DNA from: Callorhinus ursinus
Taxonomy: Eukaryota; Chordata; Mammalia; Carnivora; Otariidae
Direction of reading: 5' to 3'
DNA: 64,000 nucleotides
Assembly: GCF_003265705.1 (NCBI RefSeq)
Contig: NW_020312968.1
Coordinates: forward strand, 3,157,519-3,221,518
The notes below the pieces were generated by a model. That model was given only the letters and a program-made list of their open reading frames with translations. It was not told the origin of the DNA and did no database searches. Shown piece after piece: positions 1 through 13,250 of this stretch. A program made the position numbers and the translations under genes. The first letter of the stretch is position 1. Every line of letters begins with the position of its first letter.

Positions 1-990
1 TAGACTTCAAGAGAAAATCATCCATGCCAAGAGTTAATGTGCTGAATTTGTGCTGTGTCTTCCTGTGGGGTGAAAGGCTGCATTTCTGCCCTAAGAGAGT
101 GCTAACTGCCTCTAGAAGAGGTTGGATCAGCGCAGTCCTCTGTTCAAAAGCACAGTGGCCTACAGCAGTGGTCCTCAGCTTTGACTCACCTAAGAAACTT
201 AAAAACTTTATATTACCAAGCCTACCTCCAGAGAGACCCTTTCCCACTTCACAAGAGGTCCCTGAAATCTTTCTCTGATCCCTTGTCCCTGACAGTCCCA
301 GATGCCTGGGGTCTTTGCATGTCTTTGCTTATTCTCTGCCTACTTCCCACTTCTCTGCTCTCCATACCTTCATTTCTCAGCAGTTTGCAATCTCAGGGGC
401 CATGGGGCAGGGAAGAAAGAGAAGGGCCCTACAGGAAGCTGGCTGGATGGCAGTGCAGCCACAGATAGGGAACCCAGACCCAAGAGGAATAGTCTATAAG
501 TGCAGAGAATCTCAGCTGAGTGGAAGAAAGATCCAGGCCCCTTTTCAGTGTATGATGACAATAAGAAAGGTAATTCAAGGGAAGATTTGATAATTCTTAA
601 TCAGACGGAAAACTTTACAGAGACAGGAAGTTACTCCAGGAAACAGAACCGAAGACAATGGTGTAGAAATCCCAGAATCACACGTTTTGACTCCATCTGT
701 GGAAGTCCTTTTATACCACTAGAATTATCTAACAATATAATGAATTAGTCTGGTTCCCCTGTAAGAAAGTGAGGTCTCTGATTATGGGGGACATTCAAAG
801 AAAGGATAGATGACCATTGCATGGATATGATGTGTGATATATTCCAGTATTAGCTGACAGTTAATCCAGGGCATCATTAAAGCCTTTCCATCTTTAGAAT
901 GCTGTTAATCATTGATTAACTGGTTTATAAGAAAAAAATCAATGAACCATAAGGAAATTATAGGTATTTGTGGGCAGCAGCAGAAAAATA

Positions 991-1199
991 GGCACCTGGG
1001 TGGCTCATTTGGTTGAGCGGCTGCCTTCGGCTCGGGTCGTGATCCCGGGGTCCTGCGATCGAGCCCCGCATCGGGCTCCCTGCTCGGCGGGGAGTCTGCT
1101 TCTCCCTCTCCCTCTGCCTGCCTCTCTGCCTACTTGTTCTCTCTCTGTGTCTCTCTGCCAAATAAATAAATAAAACCTTTAAAAAAAAAGAAAAGAAAA
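991..1199 (+). repeat. CAN SINE
   Basis: The head GGCACCTGGGTGGCTCATTTGG, a CT-rich body and the tail AAATAAATAAATAAAACC are present. A short AGAAAAAT direct repeat flanks it (982-989 and 1200-1207), though A-richness makes this weak. Confidence 0.85.
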
Positions 1200-1206
1200 A
1201 GAAAAA

Positions 1207-2320
1207 TCTGATTCTCTGGTTAAAATCAGTATTGCTTTCTGGGACTCCTTAACATTTCTCTTAAATTCCTATATTCTAGTGTTAAATTTTTATACGCCAA
1301 CAACTATATGTTGTATTTGATTACAAACGGGAATTATATTCAATCATCATCATTTGTTGATTACTTAGGGGGTCTTCAGTCCATCACTTCAAAAAAGTCA
1401 GAAAGAACAATGACCCGAATAACAAAGATCCTGGTAGTTTGGGCCATTAATCAGGACTAAGCTTCTGAAAGTTAGGAAAGGAGTGTTTATGAATCCATTC
1501 TGAATATTTACATCACTGTACTCCTTGTAATGCTTTATGTATTCTACTGAATCAATATTTCATTTGTATTTACTGAGTTATTTTTTCCTCATGAGTTGAT
1601 TACTCTGGAAAACCAGAAGTTGTTTTTCATAGTTGTGAAGAAGCAATGTTTAAAAGTGAAGTCAGTATTCTGGTTCTTGTCTCTTCCAAATCTGGTACCT
1701 GGAAACTGGTTTGAATTTTTGGAAAGTCAGTAAGAGATATAGAGCTGGGAATGTTCCTTAGGAATGGAGGTAGTAGGATTGGGGTAGTGATGACAGTCAC
1801 AACAGATGTGGTCGGACCTGGTGTTGGGCGGAGCCAAGAGGGAGAGCATATCTCAGAAATGGATTTGTGTCACTGGCCTGAAGACCAGGTGAGCAGTCCC
1901 TCTGCATTTTCCAGAAGATATAAGACGTAGGAGGATATGCCTGAAATGGGATGATATAAAACCAAGTTTACACCTAAGAAAGCTTCAGGAGTTCAAGGGC
2001 AAATGTAGAGATAATATAGTCCTTGCATACCCGAAATATGGTAGAGGAAGAAAATGCTTTTTAAAATGACAAAGTATGAAATGGTCCTCTGCTAGTGTTA
2101 TTGCTCTTTGTCACTGCAATGAGGTGCATTCTAGCTGGATGCTTTCATCTATAGCCCCCATGCCCTGAGACTTCTCTTTTCAGTCTTCCTGTCTTTCTCT
2201 TGGGTGTTTAGTGAACAAGGCCATTTTTTCCCCATGTAAACTTGATTTTCTGTCTAATCCTACTCATCTCCATTTGGCAAGTGACAGAGAGACTATTTCT
2301 TCCTCTTTGGGACTGAGGTA
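1207..2320. other. Unique intronic sequence, nothing recognised
   Basis: No repeat family or coding frame could be identified in this stretch. Confidence 0.45.
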
Positions 2321-2327
2321 TTATTTT

Positions 2328-2525
2328 ATAATTCACTGAGTGCTCACAGTGTACCAAAAACTTGTTTCTTATAACCTCTCTGTAGAACCGAAATTAGCAT
2401 ACCCATTTTACAGATGAAGAAGTTGAGGCTCAGGGACAAAAAGTCACTCTCATCTGATAACAGACTTGAACTGATGTTCTTCTGTCACCATAATCTGAAA
2501 TCTCTTCACTCCCCACAGGCACTAG
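2328..2525 (-). repeat. MIR relic
   Basis: CACTGAGTGCTCACAGTGTACC, CCCATTTTACAGATGAAGAAG and TTGAGGCTCAGGGAC are the reversed MIR pattern. Confidence 0.6.
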
Positions 2526-2548
2526 ATCCCATCTGGCATCTCCATTTT

Positions 2549-2571
2549 TATTTATTCATTCATTCATTCAT

Positions 2572-2602
<31 letters not shown>

Positions 2603-2787
2603 CTAAAGATTTTATTTATTTGAAAGACAGAGAGCTTGAGTTGGCGGGGGGGTAGAGGGCAGAGAGAGAAGCAGGCTCCCTACTGAACAAGGAACCCAAT
2701 GTGGGGCTCGATCCTAGGACCCTGAGATCATGACCTGAGCTGAAGCCAGACACTTAACCGACTGAGCCACCCAGTTGCCCTTGGTCC
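2549..2787 (-). repeat. CAN SINE with expanded (TTTA)n tail
   Basis: The reverse-oriented element has ATTTATT repeats at 2549-2602, then AAGATTTTATTTATTTG, GGGGCTCGATCCTAGGACCC and GACTGAGCCACCCAG. It is flanked by CTCCATTTT at 2540-2548 and 2788-2796. Confidence 0.88.
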
Positions 2788-3525
2788 CTCCATTTTAACT
2801 TAAAAAAAAAAAAAAAACTTAATTTCTCCCTGATTTAGAGAAGTAAGCCTACCCCTTTCCCTCTTTTCTGCCCAAGTTTTCAAGTAGATAATCTAGTTAT
2901 TATTTGAGACAATCTAATTAGGTTTAAAAATACTTGTCCTTTCCTAGCCCTGCAGACTTAAAATAGATCTGCTGTCTTCTAAATAGTCATTTTGTTTGGT
3001 TTACATTCACCCCTTCTCTTTATAATTCCCATTTCTGTACTTGCTTTATCCCATCAATTGCTTTCCACCTTCTTTCTGTAGGGTTACTTGTACCAAAATT
3101 AATTAACACATAGGGTCTCCTAAGTAAGTTTCCTTGTTAAATTCCCTTTACCAACCAGTCGCAGCATAGTAACAGGCAACAAAATGTTCTGACGTTATTA
3201 TTGTACGTATTTATATAAGGTATATTCTTTTGTGTGTGGTGTGACCCACAGGGTGAATGTATGGCAATTAGAAAGCCAGACAACATGGATAAAGAATAGA
3301 TTGTCCAACGTAGATCAACTTTTCTTCCAGTTTTTCATTATGGTAACCTCCCAGGGTTCCCAAAGATTTCTGTTTCTTCAGTGGGAAAGGTTTGTGGGTA
3401 CGGTGAGCTGTCTCTTTCATTCTTTCTCAATTGGTACCTATATTAATTCAGAATTTTTTCTTGAGCTGGATGAATCCCAACAGTGACAACAGAAGATCAC
3501 TTTGTGAAAGTAAAATTAACTTGAG

Positions 3526-3668
3526 GGCGCCTGGCTGGCTCAGTTGGTAGAGCATGCGACTCTGGATCTCAGGGTTGGGAGTTTGAGCCCCATATGGGGT
3601 GCAGAGATTACTTAAAATAAATTAATGAATTAAAATAAAAGGTAATATATCTTTAAAAAGAAAAGGAG
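3526..3668 (+). repeat. Short-type CAN SINE
   Basis: GGCGCCTGGCTGGCTCAGTTGGTAGAGCATGCGACTC, GGGTGCAGAGATTACTTAAAA and an A-rich tail mark the simpler tRNA-Lys-derived subfamily that lacks the CT-rich body. Similar flanks (GTAAAATTAACTTGAG at 3510-3525, GTAAAATTATTTGAG at 3669-3683) look like an eroded duplication. Confidence 0.8.
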
Positions 3669-3698
3669 GTAAAATTATTTGAGATATAAGTATGTGCT

Positions 3699-3875
3699 GG
3701 GGCGCCTGGGTGGCTCAGTTGTTAAGCATCTGCTTTCGGCTCAGGTCATGATGATCGAGTCCCGCATCGGGCTCCCTGCTCCTTGGGAGCCTGCTTCTCC
3801 CGCTGCCTCTCTCTCTCTCTGTGTGTGTCTCTCATGAATAAATAAATAAAATCTTAAAAAAAGAGAGAGAGAGAA
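3699..3875 (+). repeat. CAN SINE with 13-bp target duplication
   Basis: The element lies between two copies of ATAAGTATGTGCT (3686-3698 and 3876-3888). It lacks the usual CCAGGGTCCTGG segment of the middle (CATGATGATCGAG). Confidence 0.92.
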
Positions 3876-3958
3876 ATAAGTATGTGCTTAAAGTACATAG
3901 AAAGTAGGGGAAGGTGGTGGGATCTCAGATAATAAATTCTGATTTAAGAAATTGTATT

Positions 3959-3981
3959 GTTGATTTGATTTGATTTGATTT
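3959..3981 (+). repeat. (TTGAT)n pentanucleotide run
   Basis: Four to five TTGAT units followed by a T-rich stretch. Confidence 0.9.
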
Positions 3982-4150
3982 TTGTTTCTTCACATAAATT
4001 GTTCCTTTCCCCAGATGGGAAGGTTTGGGAGCAAATATGAACTTTTCCAGTTAATGGAAAAGAGCAAAACTTGACTTGCTTATGCTTCCCACCTTTGGTG
4101 AGAGTCACCTAGTTTTTGAAATCCTTATGGGGCTGCCTGTCAATAACTTA

Positions 4151-5168
4151 GATTTTAATTTTTTTATTGTTATGTTAATCACCATATATTACATCATTAG
4201 TTTTTGATGCAGTGTTCCATGATTCATTGTTTGTTCATAACACCCAGTGCTCCATGCAGAACGTGCCCTCCTCAATACCCATCACCAGGCTAACCCATCC
4301 CCCCACCCCCCTACCCTCTAGAACCCTCAGTTTGTTTTTCAGAGTCCATCATCTCTCATGGTTCGTCTCCCCCTCTGACATACTCCCCTTTTCTTCCTCT
4401 CCTGTTATCTTCTTCTTTTCCTTTTTTCTTAAAATATGTTGCGTTATTTGTTTCAGAAGTACAGATCTGTGATTCAACAGTCTTGCACAATTCACAGCGC
4501 TCACCGTAGCACATACCCTCCCCAATGTCTATCACCCAGCCATCCCATCCCTCCCACCCCCAACCACTCCAGTAACACTCAGTTTGTTTCCTGAGATTAA
4601 GAATTCCTCATATCAGTGAGGTCATGTGATACATGTCTTTCTCTGATTGACTTATTTCACTCAGCATAACACCCTCCAGGTCCATCCACGTCGTTGCAAA
4701 TGGCAAGATCTCATTCCTTTTGATGGCTGCATAATATTCCATTGTGTATATATACCACATCTTCTTTATCCATTCATCTGTCGATGGGCATCTTGGCTCT
4801 TTCCACAGTTTGGCTATTGTGGACATTGCTGCTATAAACATTGGGGTACACGTACCCCTTCGGGTCCCTACATTTGTATCTTTGTGGTAAATACCCAGTA
4901 GTGCAATTGCTGGATCGAACGGTAGCTCTAATTTCAACTGTTTGAGGAACCTCCATACTATTTTCCAGAGGGGTTGCACCAGCTTGCATTCCCACCAACA
5001 GTGTAGGAGGGTTCCCCTTTCTCCACATCCCCGCCAACATCTGTCGTTCCCTGACTTGTTAATTTTAGCCATTCTGACGGGTGTGAGGTGGTATCTCATT
5101 GAGGTTTTGATTTGGATTTCCCTGATGCCGAGTGATGTTGAGCACTTTTTCATGTGCCTGTTGGCCAT
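4151..5168 (-). mobile_element. 5'-truncated L1, antisense, with 14-bp target duplication
   Basis: The 1.0-kb insert carries the carnivore L1 3' UTR (4151-4600) and the C-terminal part of ORF2 on the - strand. The ORF2 remnant covers the conserved [13 protein letters not shown] and [14 protein letters not shown] blocks. It is flanked by CTGTCAATAACTTA at 4137-4150 and again at 5169-5182. The ORF2 fragment (open for 186 codons) lacks the endonuclease and reverse transcriptase regions, so it is not functional. Confidence 0.92.
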
Positions 5169-6244
5169 CTGTCAATAACTTATATCATCAAAAGTGGCAT
5201 GTAGCCTTCCCCAGGAGAGAAGACTTTTGCGGAGTCATAGAGGCTGTCTTTGATTTCCCTTGAAGAATTTGCTAGAGCTTAGAGACAAGTAGTTCCCAGG
5301 GTCTCAAAGCTATGTATGAACTATAACAAGAGGTTGAGTAAGCTCAATCCCTGTCTCGCTATGGCTTCAGATTTGTTCAGATGGTTTAATGTTTTTACAG
5401 AATTAAAATAAATATTTTTGACAAAATGATCATGAGTATTGAATTGAAGAATCCGTTCCTCAGAGGGCATCTCCATACCAGGAGCTAAGAAGCTGTGGCA
5501 ACTCTAACTTCTGTAATGGGCAGTGGTGTCTACGCAGGAAAAGAGCATTCCCTTTCGGCCCCAGAATAGAGTGAAAACAACAAACAGACAAGAACATCTT
5601 TTTCTTCAGCAGCCAGGTTGCAGAGGGAAGGCCTTTCCTGGCTGCCCCACCCCCTCCATGGTCTAAAGCCCGGAGTGGAAGTCAGGGATTCATGGGTTAA
5701 AATACAGTGCATGTGGCACCAAGCACTCTGTTCTCTGACTCCTTGTGTGGCCCATATGCTGCAATGTTGCTTTGTTTTTGGTGGCAGTATACTAGAAGCA
5801 TCTTAATGAGCCCACTGAGTCTCGTGCTGTTTGTATTGTCCTTATCACAAAGTGAGTGTTTGCACTGCCCTTTAATCAAGTAAGCTGGAGTGGCTTTTTC
5901 TTCCTCACTCAGCATCAAGTCTGCAAACCACACCTGAGTGGGTTGTGGCCTTTGTGGGCATTACAAGGAGTGTGGTGGCTTCTCCCCTCTGGAAATGACT
6001 AGAAATAAAAACAGAATGCATTAGCAGACTCTTGGGTCGGCTCCAGCTGGAATGACATTTAGGTTTGGTTTTCCTGTTTTCTGGCTCTCGCTGAATTTTC
6101 TGAATGTCATTTTGCTGAATGGACATTTCACAGATTTTAAAAATAATGCGATTTGCCACAAACTCTTTTGATGTAGGCGTTTTACAGCCATTCAGGACTC
6201 TGCTCAGTGTTGCCTAACCCCATCCTTGAACGCTCTTGCTTAAA

Positions 6245-6475
6245 ATAACCACTCCCATGCGGCCACCCTGGTAATCCCTCACCCTGATCCCACCTTCATT
6301 TTCTTCGTTGCACTTCCTGCCGTGTGACTTGCTATGGTCTGTCAGTCTCCTGACTAGCATGCTCTTTACCTTGAGTAGGGACTTGGTCCCCTTCTGTAGC
6401 TCGCACTCCTAGGAGACTGCCCAACACATAGTAGGACTTCATTCGATCTTTACTGAATGCTTAGATAAATAATTC
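6245..6475 (+). mobile_element. L2 3'-end relic
   Basis: The ending CCCAACACATAGTAGGACTTCATTCGATCTTTACTGAATG matches the end of L2. Confidence 0.6.
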
Positions 6476-7814
6476 ATATTGAACAGCTTTGGAAGATTTA
6501 ACTTGTGAAAACAAGCATGTATTGTGTTTGTAATTAAAATTTTTGACAAAGCAAAATGTTTTTGGTAGGAGGAATTATGCAAAGTAAAGCTTTGCAGGTT
6601 CTTTTTTTAAAGCATAAAATCCATGCAGAGTGTCACACCACACAAATGTCCCATGATTTACGATCAAATCATAGAGACATCCAAACTTAGACAATAAGAA
6701 ATTCGAAGGAAGTGGTCAGAGTAGGGGGAGGTGACTTACACATTTTTTTTTTCCCAAAGCGAGTCTTTTACAAGATGGCTTCCACTTCAATTTCCTTGGC
6801 AAGCTGAAGGGAGATAGAAGACCTGAGAGAAAATAGAAGTGCTGGCTGGAGATAGAGATTTGGGAGTCTGTTCACACTGAGATGCTAGTTCAAGTCCAGA
6901 GTGTGAACAGTGTTCCCAGGGGGAGGATCGTGCCTGTGTGATCCGGCTCTGTAGGCAGGAGTGTTGGCCAACGTGGCTGGTGGAGCTGCAAGGAGGCGGG
7001 ACCTCCCCTCACCTGCCACTGTGGTGTGTGTAGCGGGACAGCAGTTCCCAAATCATGCAAGAAATCATGCGGAAGGTCCAAGAAATGGGACTGTGTAATT
7101 CATCATTACCTTCAGCTGCTCTTGATCTTTCAGGAGCCTAAGCAAGGAACCGAGGACATTGGGAAGCCAGGGAAGAAGGGAGTAGCAGAGGGACTGAGGA
7201 GTAAATGGAACAGTGGTCTGAGGGAATACAGGAGCCAAAGTCTACTTCCATTGGCTGGGTTTTTGTGGTACTGCTAGGGTTGTGCTGGGCAGTCTGGATT
7301 CACTTAAAGACTCATGAGGGACTGTGTAATACACACAGAGAAAGCTGATGAGTCTTTCAAGTCCCCCATATTAGGAGAGGAGAAGGAAGAGAAGTCAGCA
7401 GAAGAAGCAGGGATTAGGAGACAAAAATTAGGCTCCACTCTAGACGATCATATGTCAGTGATCCCCAAATGTTCATCTGCTGCTGAGCTCAAAACCTGCA
7501 TCTCTACTTTGGCTACTTGACATCTCCATTGAAATGTCTAGTAGGTATCTCATATTTCACATCCTAAATAGAACTTTTGACTTTTTTTCCCTAACTCTGC
7601 CCTGCACCATTCTTCTTGCTCTTGATAGATTCATTCAACAGCATTTAGTAAGTGTCTTCCATATGCAAGTTCTATTCTAGGTACTGGCAACAGAGTGGTG
7701 AATGAGACAGAAATCCTTGTTATCAACTTATATTCCATGAAGGATCTCATGGAGGCCAAGCAACAGCTTGGTCAGTCCCAAAAGCCCTGGGCCCAGCCAC
7801 CACCTCTTACCTTG

Positions 7815-8440
7815 GTCAGTGCAATAACCTAACTGGTCTCCCTGTTCCTACTCGTCTGTCGCCAATCTCTACATAATGACCAGAGTAATTGTCTAAAACT
7901 CAAATATAAACATAGATTTTAAATTGACTCCCAACTTAAAACCTCTAGTAGCTTCCCCTCACTCTTTGAACAAAAGCCAAGCTCATTCCTGTGACCCACA
8001 AAGCTCTGTGTCATGGAGACCTTCCTGCCACTGACATCTGCCCTTTGGTGTCTTGGTTGCTGCCACTCCAACTGTCCCTCTGTTTCTCTAATCCACAGGT
8101 TTGATCCAAAGCCCTTTGCACTTGCTGGTTCTTCTTTCTGGAATTATCTGACCTCAGAATGTCATCTTATGACTGGCCAGATTTCCCCATTTAACCTCCC
8201 TTTTACCTCATCCTGATATTTCCCATCACATATGCTACATACTCCTTGGCATTTACCATTATTAGAAATTATCTTTTTGATTGATTTATTTACTTACTGT
8301 CTCCGTGCACTAAAATGTAACTCCATGAGAACAGTGGCATGGTCTGTCTTGTGGGTTATCTTATGATCAGTGCCTAGAACAGTGCCTGACAGAGAGAAAT
8401 TGTTTGTAAATATTTGCTCTGTAGACCAGTGAATAACTGA
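7815..8440 (+). mobile_element. L2 relic, about 600 bp
   Basis: AACCTAACTGGTCTCCCTGTTCC, AAAGCCAAGCTCATTCC, CCCTTTGCACTTGCTGGTTC and CAGTGCCTAGAACAGTGCCTG appear in L2 consensus order. Confidence 0.75.
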
Positions 8441-9149
8441 TACTAGTGAAGGAAGACACTGATCCTACACTTGTCTAACATGTAATCTTATAAACCGTAT
8501 GAAGTTGATATCCATAGGTCCTTCTAGTGAAGCCTAGTCTGAACCAGAACTCCCATCTTTAGTAGTATCTCTCAAATTAGGTAACATGCATCTTGTTGCA
8601 CAGCCCATGGCAACTCATTGATGTAGCCTTTCTTCTCCCATTCCTTGACTCATGGACACCGCTCACTATGTAACCACAGAAGAAATCTTCCTCTACCCCA
8701 CAATGTCTCCTCCCCTGGTCCTGTCCCATCTTCCCACTCAGTGCTCTCTTTTCCCATTCTGGGACCCCCAGCATATCCTGTTACTACTGTAACATGCACT
8801 ACATACTCCACCCCAACTGCTCTTCTCCAGTGGCTACCAACATGGTGTACAGTCTTACTCCTTAGAGCAAGGGAGGCAGCGAAGCTAAGGAGATCACACC
8901 CAAATGTTCCACTGGGGATGGAGGATATGAAACCTCACCTGTTCATTATTTTTGTTCCATGACAGTCGATTGGAGGAACTGGGCAAGTCAACTGTGAACT
9001 TCTGGTAGATGTTCTAAATATTCTGGGAGAATGTAGAGAGGAACCATATTTACTTTGGACTTGGGGTAAGCACTCCCAGGCTAACACTTAAGTTATAGCA
9101 CACTTAGTTTCTTGAGCTTCCTACATAATTTACCAACCTACATGGCCGA

Positions 9150-9560
9150 CAGTACAACAGGCACATACTCAGTCCTTTTCAGGTAACTTGTTTAAACTTC
9201 ACATAGCCTGAGTGGCTCAGTCAGTTAAACGTCTGCCTTCGGCTCAGGTCATGATCCTGGAGTCCTGGGATCGAGTCCTGCATCGGGCTCCCTCATCAGC
9301 AGGGAGCCTGCTTCTCCCTCTCCCTCTGCCCCTCCCCCTGCTTGTGTTTTTTTCCTCTCTCTCTCTCTCTCAGATAAAGAAAATCTTAAAAAAAAAAACA
9401 ACAAACCTTCACATAGTTCTATGAGGCCAATATTCATATTATTATCCTGTTTCATAAAGAAACTGAAATTAAGTAACTTGCTCAAGAACTCATAACCAAG
9501 AAATGACTTAACTGGGCTTCAAACCCACATAGCCTTAAACTTGAGTGCCTGGATGCTTTA
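9150..9560 (-). repeat. MIR relic split by the SINE at 9207-9406
   Basis: ACAACAGGCACATACTCAGTCC lies before the SINE. TTATCCTGTTTCATAAAGAAACTG and AAGTAACTTGCTCAAGAACTC lie after it. Confidence 0.65.
9207..9406 (+). repeat. CAN SINE, head-truncated, inserted in a MIR
   Basis: It starts at CCTGAGTGGCTCAG, missing the first few bases of the head. CTTCACATAG flanks it at 9197-9206 and 9407-9416. The surrounding MIR continues on both sides. Confidence 0.88.
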
Positions 9561-10361
9561 TCCTTACACTCTGATAGTACCCTGGCAGAATTCAGTCTTC
9601 AAATCCCTTGAGATAAGCCTTGAAGGAAAAGTCATTTGTCAGGTGGAGAAGGAGGGGATCGTGGTGGGCCAGGTGGAGATGACAGAGGTATGTCACACAG
9701 GCTGTTTTATCAAAAAAAAAAAAAAAAAGATTTCAAATCAGAAAGTGAATGTCAAATGTTTGCTGCTCTCACTTGAAGATTGCTCTGTCTGGGCTTTATC
9801 TTTCATGTAACGAAAAGTGCCTTGTGTGGTTTGCCTGGAACAAGACGGCCAAATTGCTGGAAAACCAGTGTACCCCTGTAGGCTTCTCACATGTCAGCAG
9901 TAGAGCTCATGGTGCTCAGTCTGGTCTTGTCTTCAGCTGCTGTGTACCTACTACACCTAAACCTACATGCAGGAGTCAGGACGAAAGGATGCAAAGTCAC
10001 TCTAGATGGCTTACATTTTGAACACGTTCAAGAAATGGGAAAAACTTGGAAGATTTGGAAAGGAGTAGGCTAGGGGATGGGGGTAAAATTACCATGAGCA
10101 TCTCACAACCTCTTTCTGAATTTGTTAGGAGGTGAAAGTAATATTCATGGAATCTAGATTGACACAGGACAACTAGGTATTAAACATGGGTTTTAAAGAT
10201 GGGCCTCCTCCAGAAATCTCAGGCCAAGTAGATAACATCTAGATTATTGCTGGTGATAGTCACTCTCTCTGCACATTTCTCCACATGCCACTCCCATTTC
10301 CTTTATTAATAGGTCATCTGGGGATGACTTTGGATGACATCGTCCTATATTAATACACTTT

Positions 10362-10566
10362 AAAAAATTTATTTTAGAGAGAGAGATCGAGCACGTGAGC
10401 ATGAGCAGGGGGAGTAGAGGAGGAGGGAGTGAGGGGGGAAAGAATCTTGAGCAGACTCAGCACTGAGCAGGAGCTTGACTTGGGGCTCAATCTCAGGACA
10501 CTGAGATCACAACCTGAGCCAAAACCAAGAATCAGACGCTCAACCAACTGTGCCAGTCGGGTCCCC
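10362..10566 (-). repeat. Older CAN SINE, antisense
   Basis: AATTTATTTTAGAGAGAGAG, CTTGGGGCTCAATCTCAGGAC, and CAACCAACTGTGCCAGTCGGGTCCCC show an older, more diverged copy. Confidence 0.8.
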
Positions 10567-10793
10567 CTTAACACAATTTTTGATGAGAAATGGGAGTATT
10601 GCCATTAAAGATTTGGAAATACATTCAATCCTTAAACAACTCAAATGCAGCATTTTTTATGGATGAAGTAGAACTTAGGACAATAAATAACTTTTCCCAA
10701 TAACACCAGTATGGCAATTTCCAGATTGGCTTAAAGATCTTTGTTCCAACAATTCTTTTTGTTTAAAGTTATCAACCTTAAAAATGATTTCAG

Positions 10794-10988
10794 GGCGCCT
10801 GGGTGGCTCAGTTGGTTAAGCGACTGCCTTCGGCTCAGGTCATGATCCTGGAGTCCCGGGATCGAGTCCCGCATCGGGCTCCCTGCTCAGCAGGGAGTCT
10901 GCTTCTCCCTCTGACCCTCCCCTCTCTCATGTGCTCTCTCTCTCTCTCTCATTCTCGCTCTCTCAAATAAATAAATAAAATCTATAAA
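10794..10988 (+). repeat. CAN SINE with 14-bp target duplication
   Basis: It is flanked by AAAAATGATTTCAG at 10780-10793 and 10989-11002. Nearly consensus head and body. Confidence 0.93.
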
Positions 10989-11002
10989 AAAAATGATTTC
11001 AG

Positions 11003-12470
11003 AATTTGTTCCAGATCTTTCACAGTCTGTTAATGTATGGTTAGGAAAGATTTTAAGGCAATTAAAATTAGATGACAATAATTTGAAGTCTCCTTGTAAA
11101 TGTGATAGACTCAATTGTTTGACCACATGGGATACATAATATGTTACAGCTTCAAAGTAACATTATTTAAATAATACTTTATGAATCATTTTCAAATTGT
11201 ACCTGTAACCAATGCAATAGCTATAATTTCATATAAAGTTAAAATGATGTATTTCAAAAGCTAGATAAGGTAGATGGACAAATATATTGCTGTTTGGAGC
11301 TTATGTGGCTTTTTTTTTTTTTTTTACGTTGATCAATGTTCTCAAGTCAAAAATTGTTGAAAGAAGTATTTTTAAAGTATTTGGAGAGAATTGCATATTT
11401 TTGTCAATGTTTTCTAGATTTTTATTTTCCAGTGGAAATTCAGAGCCACCTAGTGACCAAAAACAAAATGTCTGCGATAAAAAACATGACAGCAACAACA
11501 ACAACAACAAAATCCTTCTAGCAAAAGAGAAAATCAGTCATTTGACCCCGGTCTTCAATGCCTGAGGATAAAATTACACCCAGCTCAGGTCTATAAAATG
11601 AGAGTTCCCATAAATTCAATAGACTAAGTCTTTGGTTCATTTGGGGGTTAAAGGCTCCAAACATAGATTTGAGATGGTATGTATGATGAATTTTTGCAGT
11701 TTTAGTAAAAATGCCACTTTATTATACGAGATATGTGTGACCTACACAACTATAAGCTACTACTCCCCACAGACTCATATCCACTTTCCTGATAATACCT
11801 TCTACTCTGAAGCAGTCTATGTGTTTTATCTCCTGAACAAAAGAGAAGGGGGTCCTACAGAGGATAGGGCTGACGGTGGAGGGAATGAGGAAGATATGAG
11901 CAAGTTAACACTGCTTCATTGGAGCTTCTGATTCGTATTCAATTTTAAGGATTCAGGCAATTCTATTCAATTGGGTTTGATGAAATTCAGTGAACCTCTA
12001 CTGAGTCTTAATATGTCCAAGTTTCTTGCTAGGCAAGGATGTGGTAAACCCAAGCTGTGTTTAGGGAGCCAGAGTGTTCAGTTTGGTTGAAGTAGAGTAA
12101 GTCTGGAAGAACATAATAGGAGTCGAGGGTGGGAGGGGTAGGGTACCACCATGACGTGGAATGCCGTGGCACTTTCTGGGGTCTTTTGACTAAAGTCATG
12201 GTAAGATTTCTGAAGATGAAGCTGGATGCAGCTTGCACACTATAGAGAGGGCAGGAAGAGCAGTGAGGTTATTTCCATAGTTTGGGGCAGAATTCATAAG
12301 CATACAACCTAGAATTATTAGAAGGGAAACAATGGTCACACAAAAGAAGAAGAACCTTGGTACTGATATGGGGGAGTGGTGGAAGGTATTAGAAACAGAA
12401 ATAGAAATAAGGACCCCGGGGAAGTAAGATGGCATGTCATGGGGAGACTATGAGTTGGTCCTGGATATCC
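11003..12470. other. Unique intronic sequence, nothing recognised
   Basis: Only a T17 run near 11311-11327 and a short (CAA)n near 11497-11510 stand out. Confidence 0.45.
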
Positions 12471-13064
12471 ATTCATTCATTCAGAAGAATGTATGGAGGG
12501 CCCACCACGTGCAGGTGCTGCAGCGACATCAAGAGGCTCCAACCAGGCAGGAGGACGCCAGCTCCACTTCTGCCCCAAGGGGCCAGATTAGATCCAAGGG
12601 CCAAGCCCTTGGCCAAGTACATCATCATGTTTTAATTAATGTATTTAAAATCCATAACAACTCTGAAAGGTAATTATTATTATGTTCATTGGATCAAGGA
12701 GGCGCTTCACAAGAACTCTGTGACAGAGGCAGGCTTCACAACACTGTTTCCATGACACCTCCTACCATTGTCTCCAGGGAGGCTGACCCAGACAAAGAGG
12801 CGAGCATCGGGGAGGGCCTCTCTAGCCAACAGCTCCACCTGTGCCCCGTCAGCTCAGCGACCTTTAGCTAAAAGGGGCATGTTATTCCAATCCGGGCTGC
12901 TTCTCCGGCTCTGCCTTGCTCTAGAGCATAGCAGGCCTTACAGTACTTGTCCCAGTTTGCCACCTTCTGACCTGCTCCCTCCTGAACTTTCTGAGACCTC
13001 CCAGGCTTCACTGCCTGAACCGGACCCCTGGTCAAGGGTGACCATGGCATAGAGAAGGGTCAGA

Positions 13065-13250
13065 GCCTTGGCTTTGAGTTCTCAGCCATTTGCTACCTGT
13101 GATTTTTTTTTTTTTTTCCTGGACAGATCACAGAAAATCCTCGGGGCCTCAGCCTTCTCATCTGTAAAATGGGAAAAATACTACCTGCCCCTCAGGATGG
13201 CAAGGGTTAAATGAGATAATGTGGGTGGAAGTGCTTTCAGGGGTTGTAAA
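13065..13250 (+). repeat. MIR relic
   Basis: GGGCCTCAGCCTTCTCATCTGTAAAATGGG and TTAAATGAGATAATGTGGGTGG are the MIR core. Confidence 0.75.

Noticed and set aside
991..1060. tRNA-like sequence at SINE heads
   Set aside because: Heads of CAN SINEs derive from tRNA-Lys, and all such matches here continue into SINE bodies and tails. There is no stand-alone tRNA gene.
4608..5168. 186-codon - strand frame with reverse-transcriptase-like C-terminus
   Set aside because: It is the C-terminal fragment of L1 ORF2 in a 5'-truncated insertion, not a host gene.
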